Position numbers and translations under genes: made by a program. The notes beneath the pieces were generated by a model that worked only from the letters and a program-made list of their open reading frames with translations, did not search any database and was not told the DNA's origin. Of a DNA stretch of 64,000 bases, positions 49,660-61,600 are shown one piece after another. Source of the stretch: Drosophila persimilis (lineage: Eukaryota; Arthropoda; Insecta; Diptera; Drosophilidae); the NCBI RefSeq assembly GCF_003286085.1, contig NW_020825288.1, forward strand, positions 6,758,001 through 6,822,000, read 5' to 3'. Position 1 is the first letter of the stretch. Each line of letters begins with the position of its first letter.

Positions 49660-51406
49660 GTCAAGCGATTACTCCGATGTACAAGAAGGGGGGAGGGCGG
49701 TCTGGGGTCACCGAAGGTGGCCTGAATTCAAATCGGAAGAACTTTGAACGGTGTGACGGAAGTGGACTAGCTGGACGTGGAGTAGGGGCTGCTTGATCGG
49801 CTCTGGAACACCACCGAACGCATTGACTACGGATCGCGGACTACGCGTGTCGATTCAAAATGAAACGAATTTCATTGTTTCATTGTCTGAATTTGAATTT
49901 GAGTTTAGTTTCAGAGTAGCAGGCATTTTCCAGCACTCACTCGAAAAACAGAACAGGGCTGGAGAGAAATGCAGAGGAATGAATGAATGAAGTGAATCAT
50001 TTCCCAAATGAATAACCGGGTGGAGGGGTTTGTCATGAAAGATGCATTTATTTCTGTATGTTTATTAGTAATCATTTAGTTATTGTTACACTTATCACTT
50101 ACGTGCTAAAGGAAAGTTCAACAAATGCAAAAACTGTTAGCACATTAACTACTCTTTAAACAAAACAAAAAGTTGAAACGGCTATAAACCCGATCATAAC
50201 AAATAACAGGGTACTTGGAGACAGTACAGTTGTAGGAGAGACAGCGAATGATTCGTAGAATGAGAGTTAACTCAGTTAGGCAACTTGGTAAAGGCGCGAA
50301 AGAGACGTCTATACGTATATGAATATATCTTGTTCTTCTTGGTATTGCTCCAAAATTGACATCTATGTATGTATGCTTAGGTATATGTATGTATGCAGCT
50401 ATATATGTATATGTATATGTATGATAGATATAGGTATGTATGTATCATTCTCTGGCCGATCTGGGAAACTTGCTTAGCATATTTCAATAGACAATTACGT
50501 GGGTATGTTTGCTCGTACTATCTTTCTCCATAGAACACTGAACATGACATCGATACATTTAATCCTAGAACGGCAATGCTTCGTTAAGCTGTAGAAAACT
50601 TCTGGTAGTAAAAGAATGTATAAACAACATAAAACTGTGGTTATTCCAGGGAATTTGTCTTCGAAGCATTACCGTTTTGGGATTCAAAGTTACAGAACCC
50701 TTTTAAGGCTAAATTCTTCATCTTTCTCTCTACTTTATTTGGTTTCTTGGTTACATCATTCATATGTCTGATTATCATTGATATTTTCTGTAGATTTGTA
50801 TCTGAGGAGGGGGGATATGTGTCTGTAATCATGTTTGTGGGTTCTAGTCTCGTGTGTTCTGTATAATATTACTATTACTATTATTATAATTATTATTATT
50901 ATGTATATATTTGTTGTAGTTCTATATGGTATGGTTTAGCATTAAAATATTTATTGTCTAAAACATTTCGCCCCGAGCTTAGTGCCACCCTAGACCTAGA
51001 TCTATACCTTCCCCCCGAAAATATCTGTCCCCCCAATTCTAACTAGCACACACCTTTGGCTACTTACAGATAACTTTCTTCGCTTTCTTTCCATTTCTAA
51101 AACACTGTTTAAATTTATAATTCAATTAGTGTCTTTCTTTCTAATATTTCTACTTATTTTCGGTTGTTCACAGTCTGATTGGATCCAGGAAATTTCGGTT
51201 TAGCGGAGCACTTCCCGTGCACACAGAAATCTTATAGGCCTAGGGAGGTTTTCGGGTATCGGCAGGGGGTTCGGGCTCAAAACTCTCGGGGCTCACGAGA
51301 GCTTTGGGCCGTCTTCTCTTTACGGGAAGTGCAATGCCAAACCGATCCTGGAATATATACTGTGGATTCACCATATTATTGGATGTGGATGTGGGACTAT
51401 CCCATC
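49660..51406. other. Promoter flank of amidase copy B and 3'UTR of mAChR-B
   Basis: No ORF with protein-like sequence. The right part is probably the long 3'UTR of mAChR-B. It contains GTATAT-rich microsatellite DNA (about 50370-50450), a TATTAT-rich stretch (about 50865-50905), and a minus-strand AATAAA near 50950 that could end the transcript. Base composition is AT-rich, as in fly 3'UTRs. Confidence 0.45.
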
Positions 51407-54400
51407 TTAGGTCATGTGCAGATCCCCCTTGAGGATGCGTGTAAAGGTCTTCTTGAACTGCTGGTTGGCCAGGGCGTAGCAGAAGGGGTTCATCGGACTG
51501 TTGGCATAGCACAGGAAGTACGAGAACATGTACAGATGCTCGTTGGTGCACGGCGGATTCCGGCAGAATCCCTCGACCAGGGCCAGCACATGGTAGGGCG
51601 TCCAGCAGGCCACAAAACAGCCCAAGATGAACGAGATCGTGCGGAACGCTTTGCGGGCACGATTCTCGGACTTGGACTTCTGTCTACCGCCTCCACCTAG
51701 CGCCAAGGGTAGGGCCTTCTTGCTCTTGAAGTGCTTGCCAATCGAGTGGATGAAGGCCCGCTTGCTGGAGCCGCGATTCGAGATGCCATCCGTCTTCTGC
51801 TGCGACTCCTCCTCCCGATCTCGTCTGCTGCCGCCAGCCAATCCACCCCCGCCAGAGCTGCTGGTGGTGCCCGAGGTGGAGGGCATCTTGTTGGTGTTAC
51901 TGTCGGAGGTCTCACGCTCCTCGATGCGCTCCAAGGCCGGAGGAGGGGCCGCAGTCTGAGTTGGTGTCCCCGTCGCCGTCGCCAGCGCCTGCTGGGTCTT
52001 CACCTTGGGTGAAACCGGCGGCATGGGCGAGTACAGTATGGCATCTTTGCTGCTCGTCTCCATGGGACTGGAGGCCCTCCGATGCGGACAATCCGCCAGA
52101 AGTTTGCCACTGGGCACGTCCAGCAGGCAGATGGCCTCGATGCAGCTCTCCCGCCGCACTTTCGCAAAGTCTTCGATGCCTGTGTACGAGACGAGAAGAC
52201 GTTTTTCAATGGCAACTGCCTCCTGACTTTGACTCTGGTTCTGGCTGTGGTTCAGGCTTAGGCTTAGGTTGAGGCTTTGGCTTTGGCTGGGACTCTGGTT
52301 CTTGTTCTGGTTCTGGTTCTGATTTTGGTTATGGTTCTGGCTGGTTGAGTTATCAGCCTTTGGGGGATGCTTGCGTGCGGGTGGCGGCGGTGGGAGGGCG
52401 GGATTCGTTGGTCTCACGGAGCAGCTGATGGTGTCGTTGGGGGAGGTGTTGTTGGTGGTGGTGATGGTGGCCAGCATGGCAGAGCTCTCGTCCATGTAGC
52501 GCAGCTCGGAGTTGTTGGTCATGAGGTCATAGGTCATGGCCAGCTCGCTGTTGCCCGAGCTATTGCCAAACGGACGATCCGAGTAGTCGTCAGACAGGGG
52601 AGTGGGACACTGGAAGGCATCAGGCGGTGGCAAGATGGCCTGCACCAGACCCTGATGCACCTCCTCGCTGGGCACCTCAATGGGGGCCAGGTCGACGGGC
52701 GACAGGGGATCGTTGGTGAACTGAGCGGCGGCCTGGGCCTGGGCCTGGAAGTCAATGAGGCGATCATGCTCCGCTATCTGGGAGAGAGTGGAGCAGGAGG
52801 TGCGCTTGGGGGGTCGGTCCAGTTGGTGGTGCTGGTTCTGGTTCTGGTTCGGGTTCTGGCTGTGGCTGTGGTGCTGCTGGTGCTGATGATGAAGGCGAGC
52901 AATGCCCACCTCTTCCTTGCTCTGGGCCCGCTGCAGACTCGTTTGGTGTGTCGGGTGGTGGTGATGCGGGTGGTGATGCGATGGCGATCGCCCACCGCCC
53001 ATGGAGTGCATGGCCTCGATGGACTTGGAGTTGGTGGTGCTCTTTTGCAAGTTACCTTTGCCGCGGGTGGCCAGCAGGGCGGCCTGGGCACCGAACACCA
53101 GCCCGATGGAGGATCGCTTGCGCATGTTGCTCAGCTTCTGCTGGGTGATCAGCTGCTGGGCCTGGTTCACCGACGACTCCTCGTCCGAGTCGAAGGCCGG
53201 GCTGCTGGAACGCTCGCTCTTCTCCGCCTCCACCGCATCGCGCTTGCGCGCCTCCTCGATCTTGGCCGCAGACGCGCGACGCTGCTCCGGGGTCATATTT
53301 TCCACCTCCTCGGCGGCCTGGGCCAGAGGATTGGACTGACCGGAGCCGCTCAGACGCTTGATGACCGTCGTACAGGCGGCACTGGCACTGTCCAGATCCG
53401 TCTGACCGCCGGCCAACTCCACCTTTGTCTTCAGTATCTTCTCCTCGATGACTCCGATGCCGGCCGCATGTCCTGCCATTCCGGACATGGCCCCGGCACT
53501 GAGCGCCACCATGGACTGCATCTTGCGCTGCTTGGCCTCGCTCCGTTTCTGCATGTCGTAGGCCGTTTTGTAGATGCCCGCGTAAAGGACGAAGAGCACA
53601 ATCAGCGTGGTCCAGTAGTAGCCAATGATCAGGGCCGTGTTGAAGATGGGGTCCTTGAGGAACTGCACTGCGCACTGGCCCGGCAACAGGTCGCGCTTAC
53701 CCGTAAAGTGCTCCCAACCGAAGATCGAGATGAAGAACAGAAGGGCCGGGATAATCCACGTGATAGTCACCATGTAAATCACACGAGTCCTGGTCCGCCA
53801 GCTGCGGTACTTGGCCGCAATCTTCACCGAACAGTACCGATCGATGGTGATCAGCAGCACTGTGTACTGGGACACCAGGCATACCGTGTAGTCCACCGAC
53901 AGCCACAGATCGCAGAGCACTGGCCCCAGGTCCCAGTAGCCCTTCAGCACATAGATCGTATAGAAGGGCATCGAAACGGTTCCTGTGGACGGATGAGAGA
54001 AACCGAATGATCATCAGAAAACCATATCCTTGAGAGCCCTTACCTATCAGCATATCCGTGGCGGCTAGCGAGGCAATGAAGTAGTTACTCGGCTGCCGGA
54101 TATTCCTGTCCACGATGAAGGCCAGCAGGACGAGGATGTTGCCGCCCACAGTGAGAATGATGCAAATGGCCAGACAGATGGCAATGAAGATCGTCTGCCA
54201 GAGGGCGAACGGCGGCAGCACGGGCACCAGGACATTGTCCGAGCTCAGGTCCGTGTCCGTGGCAGTGCCACTCCCCGCCGAGTGGTTCTTCAGGCCCAGC
54301 GTGCTCGTGTCGTTGACATCGAAGTTGCGATACCACTGCAGCTGCTCGTTGGCCGACCACGAACTGAAGTCAGTGCTCTCGCCATAGATCTTGGTGGCCT

Positions 54401-54647
54401 CCAGGAGGCGCTTGCACTCGGCATGGTCTAGGACCCGCTTGAACAGGATGCTGCACAGCTTGTCGCGCTCCTTGTTCAGGCTCCTGCGATAACAAAATAA
54501 TGATATTGGAAGAGGGGTGTGCAATCAGGGTTTGGAGACTTACCAGTCGGTGATCCATTTGGATTTGATGGTGTATATGGAGTCCGTGGCATTGCCCAGC
54601 TCGTCCTCTCCGCCCTGAAGGCCCACCGACTTGTTTAGAGAGCGCAT
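51407..54647 (-). CDS. mAChR-B: B-type muscarinic acetylcholine receptor
   Basis: Class A GPCR for acetylcholine; insect B-type receptors couple to Gi/o in neurons. Exons (minus strand) 54647-54544, 54483-54044 and 53982-51407 give 1039 aa. The N-terminus carries an NAT glycosylation site. TM1 (about 127-158) has GGN, TM2 LAATDML, and TM3 has Cys205 and ligand Asp212 (SVDYTVC), followed by the DRY motif (229-231). Cys285 is the likely disulfide partner. The third intracellular loop spans about 330-955 and is rich in Q, N, H and S. TM6 has [11 protein letters not shown] and TM7 has [12 protein letters not shown]. The short tail ends GDLHMT. The junctions DW/SLNK and MLIG/TVSM restore intact family sequence. 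The start is the only in-frame ATG; the frame is open upstream. The His in WTPYH, where A-type receptors have Asn, supports the B type. Confidence 0.93.
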
Positions 54648-54799
54648 TTCCACTCTCCTCTCTCCGCTCCCCTCTCCGCTCCGCTCTTCAGTCCCCCACT
54701 CCACGCGGCGCACTCCTCCCTCCAAGATCCTTTGTGCTCTCGATGGGAATTTCAAGTAATTCCTCCGTAATGTGCTGTCGTCACTGGCTCTTGGAATGC

Positions 54800-54856
54800 T
54801 TACATTGCCTCCTCGGACTCCCACGGCTTGTCTCCAATCGGCAGCAGGTGCAGCAT
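54800..54856 (-). other. Upstream ORF or alternative first coding exon of mAChR-B
   Basis: Directly after an acceptor-like TTACAG, an ATG opens a 18-codon frame (MLHLLPIGDKPWESEEAM, then stop). If transcribed as leader it is an upstream ORF. The segment 54856-54804 ends in a donor-like AAT/GTAAGC in phase 2. That is the phase needed by mAChR-B exon 2, so splicing to 54483 would give a shorter alternative N-terminus ([12 protein letters not shown]). This follows from sequence logic only. Confidence 0.35.
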
Positions 54857-56442
54857 CTGTAAGAGGCAACAAAAGCAGGTCTTGGTCTCGGTCTCGGTCT
54901 CGGTACCCATCTTTGCTTCCGCTAAGTTTAAACTAATTTTGCAACCGTTAACTGGCAACCGGCGCTAGGTCGGTCGGCTGGCAACCAATGCAATTTGCTT
55001 GTGGCAGTCGCTTCCTGTCTGCCCCTACGGACGGCCTGCCACTTACCTGGCCGCCATCCTACTCGGCCTCATTATGTTACGGCATGATTTGCTTATGCTC
55101 CACTTCAGCTACTTGATTTTCAAGTACCCTTCCTACCATTTCTTTCTCTGCCGCTGTCTCTGGCTCTCGCTCTTTCCATGTATTCTGTGATTACACTTTG
55201 ACATTTTTGATACACTCTCAGAGGGTATAGCAGTTTTCTTTACCCCGAATACGGACTACAAAGCCCGGAGTTCAAAGCCCTCACAATATACCATCCTTTT
55301 CTGCCCGAAACCCTCTGCAATCAGCATGGTATTCCATCTATTTGTTAGGGTATCTGATGCTTCGATCTGGCATCCATCTTTTCTTTGCTGTCGTTTATTT
55401 AAGTCTAAATATTCACAGGAAACGAAAACTTTCTTCCGCTGAGGTCACTCCGGCCAGAATGTCCCTCCGTCCGTCCGTCCCTCCAACTTCTTGACTGTTG
55501 CATTTGGCCCAAGGAACTCACTAAAGTTGTTTCGTGTTATTGTTGCTGCAAACAACGTTAGAAGACCCAGAGTGGGAACTGGAGGGTGCTGGGGGGGCAG
55601 CGGCAGCGTAAAATTGAGTTTTCAAGTTTCCAAATATAATTTCAAACAAATCGATAGGAGGACAAACTTCGACAGAAGCATCCACATCCAGCCACTCGCC
55701 GCTCGCTTTCTTTTGCAGGCAAAATTACACCAGAGACAATCGAGTTAGCCGTTGTTGCAAGTGTTGCATGCCCTTAGGAAGCCCTTAAATCACGTTGATT
55801 GAGTGGAAATGGAATTAGGAGGGACAATTTGTTTTCATTTAATTCCCAAAACATTGCCATTGAGCTGTCCTTATTCTGCACTCAGGAGGGATGCACTCCG
55901 TTCTTGTCCGTTGCTGTTTCCTTAATCCGTCAACACATGCGACAATCCTTGGGTGACAGCTGTCAGGCCTTGTGCTGCTCATCCCCTTCCTTGGCCACCA
56001 TCCTTCTCAAGTCCTTCCCAAACCCAAATCAAACCAAGTCCCCAATTTCTATGCTAATTGAGGGCTATGCCGGGTGTGTGCCTGTGTGTGCGGGTTAAGC
56101 GCTTTGATTGCTTGAAATTCTCACCAGAAAGTGCCCAAAATATTGAAGTGGGTTGATATTCCCATAAAGGCCATCAAAAAGGCTTTCAAGCGGCGAGCCA
56201 AAGGTGTAGATGGTAGCCTTTCAAATTGGATAGCTTTCCTCTGATGGGTGGTATATTTAGATATGGATTTGATTTATTTTTGGCTCTGGCTTACCAAGAA
56301 TAACTCAATTTTGAAAATAAAACTTTGTTGATTACTCATTCAATTGGATTTCCATCTACATACATTAAAAGAATATCTAAGAGAGAACGATACTGATTTG
56401 ATGGACATTCTAACAACCATAACAACCCTGGAACTCCATACA

Positions 56443-56640
56443 TTATTGAATGTTGTCCAATAAGTGTTCGATTATTTCCCTGTTGTCTTGCAATCGCTTC
56501 ATCTCGCCTTTATGCTTCCACATCTGCCATAACTGTCTTGTCAGAGGATACACCTGGGAGTCTGCACCGCACTGAAACAACATTCTTGTGAAGTAATAAT
56601 CCCTCTTAAGGGCCTTAAGCCTTTGTCTAGCTGACCACCA
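56443..56640 (-). CDS. Doubtful small ORF or 3' exon, unknown product
   Basis: On the minus strand the frame ending at 56443 reads about 60 residues with protein-like composition: RDYYFTRMLFQCGAD, then QLWQMWKHKGEMKR and EIIEHLLDNIQ before TAA. The sequence upstream of 56640 in the same frame looks less protein-like. A GTGGTCAG acceptor-like site at about 56633 would make it a terminal exon. I recognise no family. No matching upstream exon was found, so it may be chance or a decayed gene. Confidence 0.2.
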   Translation of the reverse strand, partial: WWSARQRLKALKRDYYFTRMLFQCGADSQVYPLTRQLWQMWKHKGEMKRLQDNREIIEHLLDNIQ

Positions 56641-56844
56641 TGCTGGCGGCTTGCCCCCGTTGCTGTTCCTCGGAAGCCAGAGATGACCGCACGGCAGCAG
56701 CAGGTAGATCAAAGCGTGGACTTGGATGGGGGGAAACATTGAGCTGTCGCATGGGTGCTGCATTCTGGCCTCCATCATGGCCATGTGACAGACCTGGGCT
56801 TAAAGCAGTAGCGAAACTGCCACACGGAGGACACAAGACAGCCA

Positions 56845-56865
56845 GGGGGGGGGGGGGGGGGGGGG
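56845..56865. repeat. Poly(G) run of 21
   Basis: Twenty-one consecutive G on the plus strand, followed by CTGTG. It is the longest homopolymer I noticed in the window. Its true length is doubtful because such runs are hard to sequence. Confidence 0.8.
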
Positions 56866-58678
56866 CTGTGTGGCATGCGTTTTGCTTTGTGGCGTAGCAC
56901 AGTTTTTGTTTGCTCTGCCTCAAAGTTGTCGGCATTCCTGGCGTTTGCGCTGAAAGTGAAATATGTAAGCAATGTGCTCGCCTCAATGGGTGGGCGTGGG
57001 TCGACACAGTGGGGTTTTGCCCCACCAAGGCAGCGCCTTAAATCAGCAATTATGTCGCTCATAGCCAGGTGTGCTTCGGGGAGACAGAGAGAGAGATAAA
57101 AACGGGGATTGTGATTTTGAGTCTCCAAACCACCCCTGCCCATGGTTTTGCCCCTCAAGTAGATAAGAATTTCATTTTTCTCCTTTCGCTTGTTGCCATA
57201 ATAACCCGCTTTTCCTGTGCCATTGTTGCTTTTTTGCTTTTAATAAACTTATTAAATGTGGAAGCCAGCCGTTGTCCTTGCCTCCAGCTCCTGCCTCTGC
57301 TCCTGTCTCTGATCCCACACCCTCTGCTGCCTTATGGAGTGCTCGCTCTCTGGTGCGCCTTACCTTTCGGTGCTTTTATTTGGCAAATAATGAAAAGTAA
57401 TTTAATCAAGCCAACAAAAGGGCTACGAAATTCATCAGAAAAAATAATAGAAAGTCGGGGCAGGCAATCCTTTTCCTTTGCCCAGGCCAAATGCAAATTT
57501 GATTGGCACTCATGATTCGAGCACCTATCCTCCGGCATGGGGGTTCCGTCCCCCCAAAGCTGATCCGATCGTGGGGTCTCGGTTAATTGCCCCATGGCCC
57601 TGGCACAAAGACCCAGCAATATCTGGTTGACGGTTTTCAATCATGCGCTAATATCCGCATCACCAAAGCTTTGACTCCCACACACAATCCACACCCCGCA
57701 CCAGGAGCAGGAGCAGCCACAACCACAACCCCATCGTTCCTTAGTTAAGGTATGCCTGGGATTATGATGCTGGTTTGTCTGATTTTTCCTGGCATTCTAG
57801 AGCGTCACAGACTGTCAACGGCAATGGCATTCTTTTGTGCGGCAGAATATGAATTTGACAGCATTCCATCTAATGGACAAAGACCAGAGGGACTCGGGGA
57901 GTACTACATAATCAACTTGTGCAAGTTTTAATTACAAAACATTGAGGTTGCCTCTGCTTCAAGAAATATTTTTAGCCATAGCTCTAGAGAGGCTGTATTT
58001 TTCAGGGTGTTATTCATTCGCTGCGCAACGTATTTTCCCATATTTTCATTTCATGAGTGCCTCATTCAAGCGATATTTTCATCCAATTAGGGGGGATACT
58101 TTCTTATCTGGCTCGACGAGTATTAAGTTGTAAGAAGCACAGGCACCACATCAAAAAAGCCCCCACTCTCCACGCTTATAATGGAAGACATTTTCCAGGA
58201 GACTTCCGCTTTGGTTAAGCCTTTCTCTGCGCTTCTCATTAAAACCGGCTAAACGCACAATCTTCTTGGCTTACTGCACTCTTCGGGAAGATGCACTGAG
58301 GCTCGCCGTCTAATGCCAAGATGTTTGCTCTCATACAGCAAATCGAGCGGCGAGTTGTCAGAGTTTGCTGCCGGCTTCCAGCGGCATTCCGACACTTCAC
58401 GTACCAAGTGTCGTTTAGCATTTTGTTGATGCTGTGGTCCTGGTGGCTTTTTTTATGCTTTTGCTATCTGGCTGCCGGATATAAAAGCAACAACAGATTG
58501 CACAGCAATAAACGAGGCTGTCTACATGTGTGTACCGAGTTTGTAGCATGCGGCATGTGGCATGGGTGGTGGGTGGTGGTTGCCCACAAAAGACAACGCT
58601 AAGTGGCCTGGGGCGAAATTTTTGCCATTGGCGCTCTCGTTAAATTTGCATGTGCACGGCACACTCATACATGCCTCT

Positions 58679-58697
58679 GTGTGTGTGTGTGTGTGTA
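58679..58697. repeat. (GT)n microsatellite
   Basis: About nine GT units in the gene-poor upstream region of mAChR-B. It is a simple repeat with no further signal. Confidence 0.8.
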
Positions 58698-61600
58698 CCT
58701 GTGTGAGTGCCGAGGAGCAAAGTAAACGCGCAACAGTATCTGGTAACGATTTGCGGTCTTTTGGTGTCTTCCACCAGCCCCCAACCTTCATTTGGCATGC
58801 AGCAGGCGTGTCAAGGACAAGTCTGATGCAGCCATTGCGCTGCCCCATTGCTGGGGCTGTCCCAGCTCCGAACTGACTCCGACTTCGTGTCGCTGAAATT
58901 GAAATTGCCCATGCGAGACGGCAGACAATCGGCGGCCCCCAAAAATTATTCATCACGTCGGGCGCGTCTCTAATATTTATTTAAAATTTTACTTTGATTA
59001 AAATGCGCGAGCCAAGTAGTTCCTTGGGAGTCGAAAAAGAAGCGAAACGTTCATCTAGATGAATTAAACAGAAGCTGCCTCCCGAGAAGTGGTTACGGTG
59101 GAGAAGTGGAAAACTGAAGTGCGGCCCTGGGTTTTGTAATTAAAAGTTTTACAAGTTGATTATGCTCTAGGACTCCGCTATTATACAACTATGTACCTAA
59201 ACCCCCCTTCCGCCCGCTCGTTTTGCTGACAACTTCGGGGAATGCGGAACAAAAGAATTTCATTGCCGTTGACAGCTGCTAAGCGGGAAAAGGACGCTCA
59301 GAGAAGGTCCTTAATGTACTGCAGAGAGAGAGAGAGTATTCAGAGGTCGACTCAGTGGCGGCTCTTCTGACTGAGCAACTGGGTTAATATTCATTTCTGT
59401 TTCCTCTCCTTCAATTTGCCTCATTGCAATATGTTTTTATGATTATGACAATGATAATACCGTAATCGTTAGGCGTTGCCTTCTGGCTTAATGCAACAAC
59501 TGCAAAATGCGTTTGAGGCGACACTTGCAACAAATTGCCCCACACATAGAGACCCCACACACACACACACACATACAGAGCGAGGCACTCACAACGATTC
59601 GAGCTGAAAATTGCTTGGCACAGTTTGTCGCATTTGCCTGTCCTTGTGCCAGCCTGCCTTTCTCTGTCATTTAGAGCTCATTTCATGCGAAAAACGAAAC
59701 GGAATTTAAACAAAAGGCACAGGCAAAAGGCAACGGCAAAAGGCAACGGCAATGGCAGCGCTAGCAAAGACACTGCCAGTGTCACTGGCAACAGTGGCAG
59801 CAGGCTACTTCCGTGTGGCAGCAGCAACCATAAAATGACAGAGCAAATGCCTCCTCCTTGGTCATGCCCCCTTCACCTGCCGCCTACTGTGTAACCTCCT
59901 CCTAATGAGCTTGATGCGTTTTTGATGATGCTGCCGCCCGGCCACGGCCTGTCGCACTAATTGAATGTTTTACCTGTGCCCCAACCAGCGCTGCGTATGC
60001 GCAATGTGCAGCTGCCCGGTTGAATGTTGACTTTTATGAGGCATTTTCGGAATACACAATTACCGTGTAGAATTTATTAATGCCATTAATCATGCAGAGC
60101 CGCAGCGTGGTAGAAGGTGGACTGCTGGTGCGGGGGGAGGGAGGGAGAGGGTCCGCAACGTCTAAAGTTCTTCCTGCCTTGTCAACGACTTTAATTATGC
60201 TGTCCTGCTGGGGCAGCCTCCCGGGCCCTGGTCCTGGTCCCCGGCCCTGGCCCTGGCCCTTTCCTAGACGTGCTCATATTTTATGCTTTTATAAGCGTCG
60301 TTCTTTTTTTATATACGTTTACTCGTATTTTGTGCTACTACATAATTCTGCGTGCTAGGTTCGTCCTTGCTGGAATCTCCTCTCCCTCTCCGTCGCACTC
60401 TCCCTGCACTAGTCAGCAGGTTTTCCGGCTCAGAGCTGACAAATGCGTTTGTTTGGAATGACAAAACAACTATTCAAAAGTTTAGTATCAAAGTGTTGTA
60501 AAAAAAATGGAAGAAGATGGGAAGTTTCAGAGAGAGATCATGTAATGGTAGCACAATAACAGGTTAAGCTATGAAAAGTGTCTAAATTGTTCTTATTTCT
60601 TTATTCTAAAAGATTTATAGCAGAGTATGTGCAAAACTCTTAAATTGTTCCTAAAATTGAATCAGAATTAATTTATTAACTATTCATTTCCAGAAATGTC
60701 TTTGTTGCTTAGTGTAATTAACACTGAGGCTTTGTTAATCGATAAGCACTCAATTAACAGGTCTTAAAGGCTTACCACACCACCCCAGACAAAACCCATC
60801 GCCCTTAGAAATTTTTGCGTGTGGCATGCCTCAGCCCTCAGCCCTCGGCCGTCAACCCCATCCCCCCCGTACTTTCCGTTCAGGGGCCTCTGCTGGACAA
60901 CCATTTTGAAGCGGCAAACAGCTGAGGCGTAAATTGATTCAATGAGCTTAATTGTGCTGACATTTTTATGCGGCATCCATCGATCGATCAATCGATGTGA
61001 AAGCGAGTGTGTGTGTGTGGGTCCTCTGTGGCGCTGTGTGGCACGCAACTGCACCTCTGTCGTCCTCTCACTCACAGAGCCCACGCCGTAAGCCTAATTT
61101 ATGCCGTTGCATGGGCCGGGAATTGAATATGACAACTTTATAGAGTTCAGTTTATTATAATCGCATAAAATAGTTGACGTGCCGGGGCAAACGAAACGAG
61201 CGTCGGGACTGCCACTGAGTCAGTGCCTGAGCTTGAGCCTCCTTTCCCTCTCCCGGGGGGTGCCCCAGATGAGCGGCAGTGGAGGAGGCAGAGGGTGTGC
61301 TGCCTCCCCATTGTTGTGCGTCTCATGCATCTTTCATGGGGCAACAACGTTAATGTGCCTGGCTCCCGGCTCCCGGCTCCGGCCCAAAGTTTATGCAACA
61401 GATTTATGAATGCCCAGCTACGTGGCTGAATAAGGCCCAGCTGATGGGACTCCCAGGCCGCGGTACAGTTGGTGGGACTGCGACAAGAACTAGTTAAAAT
61501 TTGAGATTTTCAGATTCCACCATCGAGTAGGGGAGGTCCCAGTTTTGCTTTGGATCTTTGGAATTCGCTTTTTCAGACCGTTGATTATCTCTAAATCGTA

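Noticed and set aside
52367-54010. 547-codon open frame on the plus strand
   Set aside because: It lies antisense to the mAChR-B coding exon; the protein is repetitive (GGG, VVV, LLL runs), crosses an intron of the receptor and resembles no family. It is a by-product of codon bias.
57069-57515. 148-codon ORF with hydrophobic segments upstream of mAChR-B
   Set aside because: The hydrophobicity comes from T- and CT-rich DNA; no plausible start context and no family resemblance.
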